From a virus: 39,340 nucleotides of DNA. Positions 1-6,140 of this stretch are shown piece after piece (within the stretch, counting starts at the first letter, position 1; the number at the start of each line of letters is the position of its first letter). Position numbers and translations under genes: made by a program. Location: IMG/VR virus record IMGVR_UViG_3300049783_000516, positions 1 through 39,340 of that record; one strand, given 5' to 3'. Under the pieces are notes generated by a model, which saw only the letters and a list, made by a program, of their open reading frames with translations, was not told the DNA's origin and made no database searches.

Positions 1-32
1 GGACGGCGGCAACCCCACAGATGCCGCCGTCC
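1..32. other. Perfect 11-bp inverted repeat at the window edge
   Basis: GGACGGCGGCA (1-11) is exactly repeated in inverted form as TGCCGCCGTCC (22-32) around a 10-nt loop. The very GC-rich stem would form a strong hairpin. No T-tract follows on the plus strand, and the minus-strand side runs off the window, so a terminator reading leftward cannot be tested. It lies in the gap between the small-terminase-like gene and whatever is to the left. Confidence 0.5.
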
Positions 33-212
33 GTGGGAGAAGTGGATCAGCCCCAAATAGTAGAGTTACCCTCAATGAGGGGCAAAAAATTCTCGAAAAA
101 AATTTCCCAAAAAATATTTCTTCGTCACACAGAGGGTGGTCGAAATAAAACTGCCCCTTTATATAAGGCGGGGGTGGGGGGTCATTTTGTGAACGCTGTT
201 CACAGTGGGAGA

Positions 213-291
213 TAGTTTAACGTTAAACTACTTTGATGAATGTAGTTTAACGTTAAACTATAATGAGGTGAGATAGTTTAACGTTAAACTA
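213..291. promoter_or_regulatory. Three tandem copies of a perfect 18-bp palindrome (operator array)
   Basis: TAGTTTAACGTTAAACTA occurs without a mismatch at 213-230, 243-260 and 274-291. Starts are 30 and 31 bp apart, about three helical turns, so dimeric proteins would bind on one face of the DNA. The second copy runs into a TATAAT at 259-264 on the plus strand, though no good -35 box precedes it. A 14-bp palindrome (tattacatgtaata, 293-306) follows directly. Repeated perfect dyads with helical phasing are typical of repressor or initiator binding sites. No cognate regulator gene was recognised in the window. Confidence 0.7.
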
Positions 292-292
292 T

Positions 293-306
293 TATTACAT
301 GTAATA
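293..306. promoter_or_regulatory. 14-bp palindrome next to the operator array
   Basis: Tattacatgtaata is a perfect dyad directly beyond the third 18-bp palindrome. Its core ACATGT is shared with the TAACATGT sites at 883-1088 and 3143-3152, so it may be a variant site of that second family. A short inverted repeat AGGTA...TACCT (315-333) lies just beyond it. Confidence 0.35.
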
Positions 307-369
307 TAGGATTAGGTACTGTTGTGATACCTATGCCCCTCACGCTCGATATTAGGCCCGCCACGTGGG

Positions 370-747
370 TCACTTGGATTTGGTAGGGTTTGGGTCACGA
401 ACGGGCTGACTTGCCCCCTTGCCGCGCATTTCTGGCAGGTCAACGGATGCCAGACGCCCAAGGCTTTCCGCTACTGCGTCGGACACGGTGCCAGACAATT
501 GCAGGGACATTTCACGTTTGATTGGTGGCCCGTATGCTCGGTCTAGCGCCAATTGAATCAAGCGGGTTTGGTCTCCCACCTTCAAACGTTCGAAGGCTTT
601 GCCGTGCAATAGGTCTGAGAGACGCTGAGCAGCCATCGAGCCACTGTCTTGCAACGTTTGCCATACGTGAGCAGGGATTGTGTCGGGCTTGCCTTCTAAC
701 GGGTTGGTTGCGTCGTCGTCGCGGTTCGTGAACGGTAAGATATCCAT
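370..747 (-). CDS. Putative terminase small subunit (125 aa)
   Basis: A 125-aa minus-strand protein with a strong ribosome binding site (AAGGAAAG about 8 nt before the ATG at 747). The central part, around residues 30-75, is predicted helical. It includes the segment FERLKVGDQTRLIQLALDRA followed by YGPPIKRE, which resembles the helix and DRAYGKP-type motif of small phage proteins that act with the large terminase in DNA recognition for packaging. The C-terminus is Pro/Lys-rich and probably disordered. It is on the same strand as the packaging and virion arm, whose large terminase is cut by the right window edge, which would make the two neighbours on a circular or permuted map. The family match is from memory of short motifs, so a different DNA-binding protein is possible. 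Confidence 0.5.
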   Translation of the reverse strand: MDILPFTNRDDDATNPLEGKPDTIPAHVWQTLQDSGSMAAQRLSDLLHGKAFERLKVGDQTRLIQLALDRAYGPPIKREMSLQLSGTVSDAVAESLGRLASVDLPEMRGKGASQPVRDPNPTKSK

Positions 748-773
748 GCAGCGCTTTCCTTCTTCAAATTGAG

Positions 774-851
774 CGGCCCCGAAAAGGGTCAGCTTACTCC
801 CAATTTACCACCCCGAAAGGGGTAAATGGGAAAGCCCCAACGGGGGAGTAA
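774..851. other. Cluster of nested C-run/G-run hairpins upstream of the terminase-like gene
   Basis: Three C/G hairpins lie in 78 bp: CCCC-GAAAA-GGG near 776-788, CCCC-GAAA-GGGG at 811-822 (a GNRA-type tetraloop, extended by ATTTA/TAAAT at 803-807/823-827), and GCCCC-AAC-GGGG at 834-845. TTACTCCC (794-801) and GGGAGTAA (844-851) form an outer 8-bp stem around the last two. The outer stem and the third hairpin compete for two bases, so they are alternatives. In a leftward transcript this would be the leader of the gene at 747-370. Confidence 0.5.
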
Positions 852-882
852 CTTATTCAATGTTTTCAATGACTTAGCAGTT

Positions 883-1088
883 TAACATGTCAAGGTAGAT
901 CTAACATGTAACTGACTACCTTAAGCCTTTGATTTCATTCACATTTATCATACCACATGGGCTAACATGTTAAAAGAATTATGTTTTCTTAACATGTATT
1001 CCAGAAAATCTAACTCATTCCTGTAACCCATTGAAATCGTTACATATTATCCACCTTATAACATGTTAACTAAGAGCACATAACATGT
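883..1088. repeat. Six TAACATGT sites (operator-like)
   Basis: TAACATGT occurs at 883-890, 902-909, 963-970, 990-997, 1059-1066 and 1081-1088. At 963-972 and 1059-1068 it extends to the full palindrome TAACATGTTA. The same 10-mer sits inside the promoter spacer at 3143-3152. Recurrence of one palindrome at two control regions suggests a binding site for a single regulator or initiator. Confidence 0.6.
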
Positions 1089-1112
1089 AAGTTCCTGTAA
1101 CCCATTGAAATC
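1018..1112 (+). repeat. 21-bp perfect direct repeat pair (1018-1038 and 1092-1112)
   Basis: Both copies read TTCCTGTAACCCATTGAAAT plus a final C, and start 74 bp apart. Between them lie the DnaA-like box (1047-1055), one full TAACATGTTA palindrome and one TAACATGT. The repeat is too long to be chance and is not part of a coding sequence. Iteron-like function in replication initiation is an inference. Confidence 0.7.
1047..1055 (+). promoter_or_regulatory. DnaA-box-like 9-mer
   Basis: TTATCCACC differs from the consensus DnaA box TTATCCACA at the last base only. It lies between the two 21-bp direct repeats in AT-rich DNA. A single near-match can occur by chance, so the weight comes from context. 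Confidence 0.35.
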
Positions 1113-1142
1113 ATTGAACAATATATTCCCCTCATTTAGGGG

Positions 1143-1170
1143 TTGTGTTCTCAATTCTTGCCCCTATATT
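1143..1170 (+). promoter_or_regulatory. Possible promoter for the first rightward gene
   Basis: TTGTGT (1143-1148) and TATATT (1165-1170) are separated by 16 nt. The -35 box is poor and the -10 box good. It would give a leader of about 200 nt carrying a dispersed palindrome (1305-1325) and the hairpin at 1333-1351. No better candidate was found for the gene at 1377. Confidence 0.3.
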
Positions 1171-1332
1171 GTACGGCATGGGCTTGCTATGCCCACGCTC
1201 TTTGAAACCGCCTGACCCTACCCGACTAGGTGAGACTAGCTTAAGACAGCGTTACCGAGAATGTCGAAACATCCTGTTGCTTTGTTCGCTCGTCCCTTCA
1301 ATATGTTACCCTCTCTTAGGGTAATATATAAG

Positions 1333-1351
1333 AGGGGCGACAATCGCCCCT
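1333..1351 (+). other. Leader hairpin before the 447-aa early gene
   Basis: AGGGGCGA (1333-1340) pairs perfectly with TCGCCCCT (1344-1351) around a CAA loop. Only two T residues follow, so it is a weak terminator at best. Its position 25 nt before the start codon suggests an attenuator or mRNA-stabilising hairpin. Confidence 0.45.
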
Positions 1352-1376
1352 TTCAACTGGCTTGAAAGGCTATGAT

Positions 1377-2720
1377 ATGACAAAGACAACAACAACGACA
1401 GCTACCACAAACCCCGAAACTGTCACGAACGATATCACTTGGCACAATGACGCCACTGTTATCACGGTCGCGCCAAAGGACGACGCGCCGGACGCAATGA
1501 CTAGCGTGGAACTTTCTTTGACAGCAGGTCGCACAATCAAGGGCGGCATGTTGGAAGGCAAAGAAGTGAAGCGCGCTGGTTGGTACATCAAGGGCATGTG
1601 CGACAATGCTGAGTATCAGAACAAGAATGTCGCTCTGGTAATCAACGCCATTGTGCGCGACAAGTTCGGTGGCACCAAATTCCATGATGTAGCGAAAGCT
1701 GTTTCTGAGTTTGCCTTTCCTGATATTCAGGATGAAGCAAACGATGAACCCGCCGAAAATACTGACTGGACAACATTCGAGAACGCGGAAGAACTCGCAC
1801 AAGAGCGTGACGCCGCAAGCGAGAGCGCTTCTATTTTCTTCAAAGGCGAAAGCGATATGCGTCGCGGTCTGAAAAGCCTCGGGCAGCATATCGCCAACGT
1901 TGCGCTATCACTTGAAAAGCCTAAAGCGTTCAAAGCGTGGATGGAAAGCGGTAGCGCTGACCTGCAAACAGCCTTGGCAAACAAGAACGCAAAGGGCGAA
2001 TTGATCTTTGTGGGCAAACTGCCGAATGACTGGTTTGACGCGCAACCGGAAAGCTCTAACAGTGCTAAGTCCTATCAACGCAACTTCAACAACGATAAGA
2101 ACGAGATTGCGTTCGAAGCTGCGGCGCAGTGTTGGGGTAAGAAGTCGAAAATGCCAAAGGCAACGGTGGCGCAAAAAGATATGTTGGAAATGCTGAGCGA
2201 TTATGCAGCATTACCAACGTCCAAAGGCGCTTTGGCCGTGGCAATGCTGGCCCATATCAACGCCGCATCTGAGGACGGTTCTATTCTGCTACTCGCCGAC
2301 GGCGAAAGCGGACTTGAAGCAGCCAAGGACGGCGCGGGCGAGTACATTGCAACAACTCAGTTTGGCACGGGCAACCGCGCACACGAACTGGTTTTGGCGT
2401 TCTGCAAGGCAATGTCAGCAGCGACACCGGAAGCAAAAGCAGAAGCGGAAGAACGTGAAAGCGACAACAAAGCGTCAGCCGCGTTGAAGCCGCGCGTTTT
2501 TGCAGACTATGGTGTCAGTGAAGCAGCTATGCACCTTGGGCGTATCCTTTCTGCTCGTGACGACTGGGCAGACGTTCTGGACGCATTGAATGGCATGGCC
2601 GATCGCGCGGACAAGGAAACTTGGTCGCAAGTGCTGGCCGATATCAAAGATGGTATCGACAAGGACGCAGCGGAAGCGGAAGCGGAAGCAGCCGAAACGG
2701 ACGCTGACGACGAGGCGTAA
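1377..2720 (+). CDS. Hypothetical early protein, 447 aa
   Basis: This is the first gene of the rightward arm. The ATG at 1377 is chosen because GAAAGG lies 8 nt upstream; a TTG at 1362 is also in frame but has no ribosome binding site. The protein starts with a Thr-rich stretch, has a mixed alpha/beta N-terminal half, and ends in a strongly acidic Ala/Glu/Asp tail (about residues 425-447), as in proteins that contact basic partners or mimic nucleic acid. No catalytic motif was recognised. It stands alone between the putative origin region and a terminator, so a role in early takeover, replication initiation or regulation is plausible but unproven. Expression is probably high, given the good ribosome binding site and isolated transcription unit. 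Confidence 0.85.
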   Translation: MTKTTTTTATTNPETVTNDITWHNDATVITVAPKDDAPDAMTSVELSLTAGRTIKGGMLEGKEVKRAGWYIKGMCDNAEYQNKNVALVINAIVRDKFGGTKFHDVAKAVSEFAFPDIQDEANDEPAENTDWTTFENAEELAQERDAASESASIFFKGESDMRRGLKSLGQHIANVALSLEKPKAFKAWMESGSADLQTALANKNAKGELIFVGKLPNDWFDAQPESSNSAKSYQRNFNNDKNEIAFEAAAQCWGKKSKMPKATVAQKDMLEMLSDYAALPTSKGALAVAMLAHINAASEDGSILLLADGESGLEAAKDGAGEYIATTQFGTGNRAHELVLAFCKAMSAATPEAKAEAEERESDNKASAALKPRVFADYGVSEAAMHLGRILSARDDWADVLDALNGMADRADKETWSQVLADIKDGIDKDAAEAEAEAAETDADDEA

Positions 2721-2726
2721 AACAAC

Positions 2727-2753
2727 GGCTTTCCCCCTTGTGAGGGGAAAGCC
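2727..2753 (+). terminator. Perfect 10-bp stem-loop after the first early gene
   Basis: GGCTTTCCCC (2727-2736) pairs with GGGGAAAGCC (2744-2753) around a 7-nt loop, 7 nt after the stop codon at 2720. It is an extended copy of the dispersed palindrome. No T-tract follows and the next small gene begins 70 nt later, so it may protect the mRNA 3' end or only partly terminate. Confidence 0.5.
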
Positions 2754-2824
2754 ACACCACTTGTGAGGGACGAGCGAACAAAACAACAGGATGCTAACAA
2801 CTGAAAATTGAAAAGGTGAATGAT

Positions 2825-2956
2825 ATGACCCATGCAGAGTTCTTCCCGCAGTGGCTTTTCTTGGTAGGGCGCGACCTGCTCGCACTTTCCATCGCTGCAG
2901 CGATTGCTTACTTTGTTGTTATCCTGCTCTATAGCTTGGCGATTAAGTACAAATGA
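2825..2956 (+). CDS. Small single-span membrane protein, 43 aa
   Basis: An ATG at 2825 with AAAAGGTGA upstream opens a 43-aa frame ending at a TGA at 2954-2956. Residues about 15-38 are almost entirely hydrophobic (LFLVGRD then LLALSIAAAIAYFVVILL), followed by a short basic C-terminus (AIKYK). This predicts one transmembrane helix with a cytoplasmic positive end. It lies between the 447-aa gene and a strong terminator, so the two probably share a transcript. Function is unknown; small early membrane proteins in phages are often involved in superinfection exclusion or host inhibition. Confidence 0.7.
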   Translation: MTHAEFFPQWLFLVGRDLLALSIAAAIAYFVVILLYSLAIKYK

Positions 2957-2962
2957 AATTGG

Positions 2963-2996
2963 CCCCGCGTCTTTATTGGCGCGGGGAATTTTTTTG
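2963..2996 (+). terminator. Rho-independent terminator
   Basis: CCCCGCG (2963-2969) pairs with CGCGGGG (2980-2986), with a 10-nt loop, and is followed by AATTTTTTTG. It starts 7 nt after the stop codon of the 43-aa gene and closes the first early transcription unit. Confidence 0.9.
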
Positions 2997-3014
2997 TCCA
3001 GATTTTCTTATTGC

Positions 3015-3040
3015 TATATACGTGTGCGCGCGCGCATACA
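3015..3040. other. 26-bp alternating purine-pyrimidine tract (Z-DNA prone)
   Basis: Every base from 3015 to 3040 alternates pyrimidine and purine, with TATATA, CGTGTG and a (CG)n core of nine bases. Such tracts can flip to Z-DNA under negative supercoiling. It lies between the terminator at 2963 and the promoter at 3130, in otherwise non-coding DNA. Confidence 0.5.
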
Positions 3041-3129
3041 ATCTCACCTAGTAGGTTAATCCCAAAACTACCCCTAATCGGGGGGAAATCCGACCTCGAA
3101 AAATAACTGTAATTTATATAAGAAAACGG

Positions 3130-3158
3130 TTGACATTCGGTCTAACATGTTATAAGGT
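3130..3158 (+). promoter_or_regulatory. Early promoter with embedded operator
   Basis: A perfect TTGACA (3130-3135) is followed by TATAAG at 3151-3156 (15-nt spacer) or TAAGGT at 3153-3158 (17-nt spacer). The palindrome TAACATGTTA (3143-3152) occupies the spacer and touches the -10 box, so a protein bound there should block polymerase. The promoter lies 55 bp upstream of the small-gene operon beginning at 3213. Confidence 0.65.
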
Positions 3159-3212
3159 ATATACAACGGTCGGAAAGATCGGATGAAATGAGAAATGTGA
3201 AAGGCTAAGATT

Positions 3213-3398
3213 ATGAGAGACCGCGTAAAAACTGTTAAGGAGTATCAGGGGGCGTTCCATAACGCATCATGGTACGACTGCATCATGGCAGTGGCAGATG
3301 TGTGCGATTTGGACAACGACGAACTGGCCGCGCTCGACGCTGACGTTTCGTTCGGGCCAAGCGCTCGTGAATTTACCCTGACTGAGGGGAAAGTATAA
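3213..3398 (+). CDS. Hypothetical protein, 61 aa
   Basis: First gene of the small-gene operon. GAAAGG lies 9 nt before the ATG, in a leader nearly identical to that of the gene at 1377. The protein is mildly acidic with a conserved-looking stretch WYDCIMAVADVCDLDNDELA and no recognised domain. Its last residues, LTEGKV, are encoded by a copy of the dispersed palindrome, whose GAGGGGAAA also serves as ribosome binding site for the next gene (ATG at 3398, sharing one base with this stop). Confidence 0.7.
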   Translation: MRDRVKTVKEYQGAFHNASWYDCIMAVADVCDLDNDELAALDADVSFGPSAREFTLTEGKV

Positions 3399-3610
3399 TG
3401 GATATTAGCACACAACGCGCAATCCACCGCGATGTCTGGGCGCAGCTTTGGGAGCGCGGCGTGGTGCCACTGCGGTTATCTGCCGCCTCGACCTACTGCG
3501 TCGAAGTGCTTACGTTGGATGGTAAGTTTACTGCATACTTTACCCGCATCGAGGGGAAGTATAAGGTGACTGACGTAGTATCCGCGCAAACAGAAAGTGA
3601 GTGTGAATAA
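3398..3610 (+). CDS. Hypothetical protein, 70 aa
   Basis: Its start overlaps the previous stop by one base (TAATG) and it ends with TAATG into the next gene, so translation is coupled on both sides. The 70-aa product has short beta-strand-like segments (TYCVEVLTLDGKFTAYFTRI) and no recognised domain. A degenerate copy of the dispersed palindrome (about 3538-3559) encodes RIEGKY. Confidence 0.7.
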   Translation: MDISTQRAIHRDVWAQLWERGVVPLRLSAASTYCVEVLTLDGKFTAYFTRIEGKYKVTDVVSAQTESECE

Positions 3611-4368
3611 TGGCCGACATTAAAAAGATCAAAGACCGCTTGTCGTCGCTTCTATCACGGGCACAGGATGCTGGCAGTTCTGAGAGCGAGGTCGCCGCAT
3701 GTATGGCGCGGGCGCAAAAGCTGATGGAAGAATTTGGCATCACAGAAGCCGACCTCGACAGCGCTGACGGGGTGACATTCCGCGACTACGAAATCAACGT
3801 CCCTGATGGACGCACCAAGCACGATCCGGTTGTGCGCTATTGCGCGGCAGCGGTAGGACGTTTGACATCTGTGACGTTCTACATCAACAATAAGTATTCC
3901 CCTCACAAAGGGGATGCTTGTGGGATTGTCGCAATCGGAATTGATGCCGATGTAGAATATGCGATGTGGATTTTGAAAAGTCTGCGGGCGTTCATGGACG
4001 ATCAGTGGATCGCATATCGTGACTGGCAGCTTGAGGCTTGTACGCGCAACGAATTGAAGGCTGAGCGTATCGGCTTTATCCGTGGCTATACGGCGCGGGT
4101 AGTAGATCGGATCAACGATATGGTGCGCAAGTACAAAGCCACCGTATCAGGCGGGGTTGGTACTGGCACTGACTTGATCGTGCGCAAGAGTGATCTTGTC
4201 GCGGCTGAAATGGACCGTCGTGGGATTAGTCTGGGTGGCACGGGCAAGTCGATGAGTGGGCGTGGCTATGGATCAGATCATGGCTCTATGGCTGGCGCAC
4301 AAGCGGGCAACAGCGCAGCCTTAGGCCGTGGCGTCGGTCACTCACATGCAGCAATCGGGAGCCGCTAA
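3610..4368 (+). CDS. DUF2786-like protein, 252 aa
   Basis: Residues about 3-45 (IKKIKDRLSSLLSRAQDAGS onward, ending EEFGITEADLD) match the N-terminal helical DUF2786 signature, in which a Lys-rich helix is followed by a conserved KLMEEFGI-type turn. The middle (residues 60-175) is alpha/beta, with the loop PHKGDACG encoded across a copy of the dispersed palindrome. The C-terminus is Gly/Ser-rich and probably disordered. DUF2786 proteins are widespread in phages and bacteria without assigned biochemistry. The gene is coupled to the 70-aa gene by a TAATG overlap. Confidence 0.75.
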   Translation: MADIKKIKDRLSSLLSRAQDAGSSESEVAACMARAQKLMEEFGITEADLDSADGVTFRDYEINVPDGRTKHDPVVRYCAAAVGRLTSVTFYINNKYSPHKGDACGIVAIGIDADVEYAMWILKSLRAFMDDQWIAYRDWQLEACTRNELKAERIGFIRGYTARVVDRINDMVRKYKATVSGGVGTGTDLIVRKSDLVAAEMDRRGISLGGTGKSMSGRGYGSDHGSMAGAQAGNSAALGRGVGHSHAAIGSR

Positions 4369-4396
4369 CGCGGTTCCCCCCACTGAGGGTAAAAAT

Positions 4397-4675
4397 ATGA
4401 CATATGTAATTGAGTTTGACGAGCACAGCCTTGAAGCGACAGCGCTGGCATTGAAAACCATAAATCCTGCGCGCAGCAGTAGCGTGGCGCATATCCGTGA
4501 CATGGTAAACGCTAACATGCACGACGGGTCAACCTCTATGGGCACTGGTGGCTGGGAAGCGGCTGGCTTCTTTCCAAAGGGGCGGGAAGGCGTTATGGTG
4601 GTACGGTTTGCCGTGCAAGCGTATAGCGTTAACAAGTATCTGGAAACGCTTTCCCCTAAGCAAGGGGAAAGCTAA
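4397..4675 (+). CDS. Hypothetical protein, 92 aa
   Basis: The start at 4397 is preferred over an in-frame ATG at 4328 because the latter overlaps the previous gene, while GAGGG from a dispersed palindrome (4373-4393) lies just before 4397. The product is alpha/beta with no recognised domain. It ends in LSPKQGES, encoded by another palindrome copy (4648-4672) whose AAGGGGAAA is the ribosome binding site of the next gene. Start and stop of adjacent genes overlap as TAATG. Confidence 0.7.
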   Translation: MTYVIEFDEHSLEATALALKTINPARSSSVAHIRDMVNANMHDGSTSMGTGGWEAAGFFPKGREGVMVVRFAVQAYSVNKYLETLSPKQGES

Positions 4676-4893
4676 TGAAGCGCAAGCATCGCGTCGTCGT
4701 AGAGATTACTACCAACAAGCCGATCACCGCACGAGCAGCAAGAATAGCGGTGGACCTGCTCCTAGAGCGCGTAGATACGCAAGTCGCGCCGATCTGGGCA
4801 AATGGCAGCAACATCTACGCAGACAAGCTAACCTGCAAAGAGTTTGACAGAGTAATGCGCAAACTTTCCCCGCAGCAAGGGGAAAAACAATGA
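4675..4893 (+). CDS. Hypothetical protein, 72 aa
   Basis: A basic 72-aa protein beginning MKRKHRVVVEITTNKPITAR, with a likely beta-alpha-beta core. It starts within the upstream stop (TAATG) and its last residues LSPQQGEKQ are encoded by a palindrome copy at 4864-4886. The next gene overlaps by 4 bp. No family recognised. Confidence 0.65.
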   Translation: MKRKHRVVVEITTNKPITARAARIAVDLLLERVDTQVAPIWANGSNIYADKLTCKEFDRVMRKLSPQQGEKQ

Positions 4894-5168
4894 CCAGCAG
4901 ACACACGCGCATCAACGAGCGCACCGCCGTCCGTAACACTGAGCCAAAAGCAAGTGAAGCAGCCTTAGCAAGAGCGCACCGCGCCTATGACAGGCACTTT
5001 AAGTCTAACGGCTTTGTATTAGGTCCAGCAGCAGCGGCAATGTATCAGGCAGGAGGCGACGCTCTGATGATTTGGTTGGCAAAGAATACGCCTGAGGGCG
5101 GGACAATTTTAGAAACGCTGTCCGCTATAGCGCTGGACGCCATGCACGAAGAAGGAGAAAAGCAATGA
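4890..5168 (+). CDS. Hypothetical protein, 92 aa
   Basis: ATGA overlap with both neighbours shows tight translational coupling. The ribosome binding site AAGGGGAAAA comes from the palindrome at 4864-4886. The product is helical and Ala-rich (residues 20-75) with a basic N-terminus (TSRHTRINERTA). No recognised domain. Confidence 0.65.
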   Translation: MTSRHTRINERTAVRNTEPKASEAALARAHRAYDRHFKSNGFVLGPAAAAMYQAGGDALMIWLAKNTPEGGTILETLSAIALDAMHEEGEKQ

Positions 5169-5455
5169 CCGAGCGTTTGCACTATAGCACAGTGCGTCCC
5201 ATATGTGGGCGCATCAACATGCAGCTTGGCATATCTAAGACAGGTGCGCCACTGGCAGGGCGACGCAACTGGCTTGCGGGAGCGTTGACGCTGGAGAATA
5301 GCGGCTACGGTACTTGGGCAGTAGGACGCGTGACATGCAAGGCTGGCGGCGTCACGGACATATACCGTGGCAAGCTGCGCGACTGCAAAGCGTATCTGGA
5401 CGGTATCGAACACGGCTTGAAACTTACCCTAAAGGAGGGGAAAAATGGGAACTGA
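5165..5455 (+). CDS. Hypothetical protein, 96 aa
   Basis: It starts by ATGA overlap after GAAGGAGAAA, an excellent ribosome binding site. The protein is basic and beta-rich, with GRRNWLAGALTLENSGYGTW in the middle. It ends in LTLKEGKNGN, encoded by a palindrome copy (5422-5444) and running 11 bp into the next gene. Function unknown. Confidence 0.65.
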   Translation: MTERLHYSTVRPICGRINMQLGISKTGAPLAGRRNWLAGALTLENSGYGTWAVGRVTCKAGGVTDIYRGKLRDCKAYLDGIEHGLKLTLKEGKNGN

Positions 5456-5645
5456 ATTACCTCAGAGGTGGTTAAAGGTAGACGAACCGGAGGCAGGTAC
5501 TTACACGCTTGTTATGCTGGCAGGGTACACCCCTATAGGTGGGGGTATGGAAGCACATGTCGCTTGTTACGTTTGCACAAGCGACGACGGATACTTAAAC
5601 GAAGCGTTCGCCTTTAACGATCCCGCATGGCGACCAGCACCTTAA
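5445..5645 (+). CDS. Hypothetical protein, 66 aa
   Basis: AAGGAGGGGAAAA from the palindrome copy at 5422-5444 is its ribosome binding site. The protein is acidic with a beta-rich core (TYTLVMLAGYTPIGGG, then HVACYVCTSDDG). A divergent palindrome (5527-5547) encodes TPIGGG. The composition resembles small phage proteins that describe field-like beta sandwiches, but no family was recognised. Confidence 0.6.
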   Translation: MGTELPQRWLKVDEPEAGTYTLVMLAGYTPIGGGMEAHVACYVCTSDDGYLNEAFAFNDPAWRPAP

Positions 5646-5679
5646 CGCGGTTTACAACTTACCCTAAAGGAGGGGAATA

Positions 5680-5865
5680 ATGATTAAGCTAACTCACTAT
5701 GACGCAGGAGGCCGCAAGAGCGCTGACCTGTATCTAATCGTCGCCCACATCGTGTCGTTTCAATCGGCCAACCCATCCGGTACGCTGATTGATACGACAC
5801 GCGGGGGGTATCACGTCGCACAAAGCAGCGACCAACTTTTGAAGATGGTAAGGGATAACCTATGA
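5680..5865 (+). CDS. Hypothetical protein, 61 aa
   Basis: Preceded by an almost exact copy of the strong AAGGAGGGGAATA ribosome-binding palindrome (5657-5679). The short beta-rich product (SADLYLIVAHIVSFQSANPS, then VAQSSDQLLKMV) ends with an ATGA overlap into the next gene. No recognised domain. Confidence 0.65.
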   Translation: MIKLTHYDAGGRKSADLYLIVAHIVSFQSANPSGTLIDTTRGGYHVAQSSDQLLKMVRDNL

Positions 5866-6140
5866 CGGAAGGCACATTCGCAGACCGAAAAGTAGGGCGC
5901 TTAACACGTACCGACATGGCGGCAGAGCGCGGAATGATTTACAACGGACAGGGGGATGTCCCGCCGTCTACTGTTTTTATTCCGCGCATATTTCCAGACG
6001 GCAACTCATGGTGCGCACTCTACGGAGACAACCTGCAAGAGGGAGTGGCGGGCTTCGGCCCAACACCGCACAAAGCAATCCTAGATTTTGACTGGAACTT
6101 TGTCAGCCAAACTCTTAATTTTAGAAAGACACCCCTATGA
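5862..6140 (+). CDS. Hypothetical protein, 92 aa
   Basis: Coupled by ATGA overlap at both ends. The middle (FIPRIFPDGNSWCALYGDNL, then GVAGFGPTPHKAILDFD) looks like a small beta fold followed by the GFGxTP-hAixDF pattern. That pattern is common to short phage proteins with a predicted alpha/beta fold. Function unknown. Confidence 0.65.
   Translation: MTEGTFADRKVGRLTRTDMAAERGMIYNGQGDVPPSTVFIPRIFPDGNSWCALYGDNLQEGVAGFGPTPHKAILDFDWNFVSQTLNFRKTPL

Larger units (their letters stand above)
748..1376. promoter_or_regulatory. Gene-free AT-rich control region, candidate origin of replication
   Basis: This 630-bp divergent intergenic region has no credible gene. It contains the hairpin cluster at 774-851, six TAACATGT sites, a 21-bp perfect direct repeat, a DnaA-box-like TTATCCACC, repeated CATTGAA/TTCAATG heptamers (859-873, 1029-1036, 1103-1109, 1112-1118), two copies of the dispersed palindrome (1126-1145, 1305-1325) and a hairpin at 1333-1351. 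The mix of iteron-like repeats, a DnaA-like box and high AT content fits a phage origin or a switch between the divergent arms. Sequence alone cannot decide between these. Confidence 0.45.

Noticed and set aside
21-215. 64-aa plus-strand open frame at the left edge
   Set aside because: No ribosome binding site, composition unlike a folded protein, and it runs through a palindrome copy and ends near the operator array. It is probably a chance frame in non-coding DNA.
1353-1889. 178-aa minus-strand open frame opposite the 447-aa early gene
   Set aside because: Fully antisense to a gene with a better start and composition; Cys/Phe-rich sequence typical of a shadow frame.
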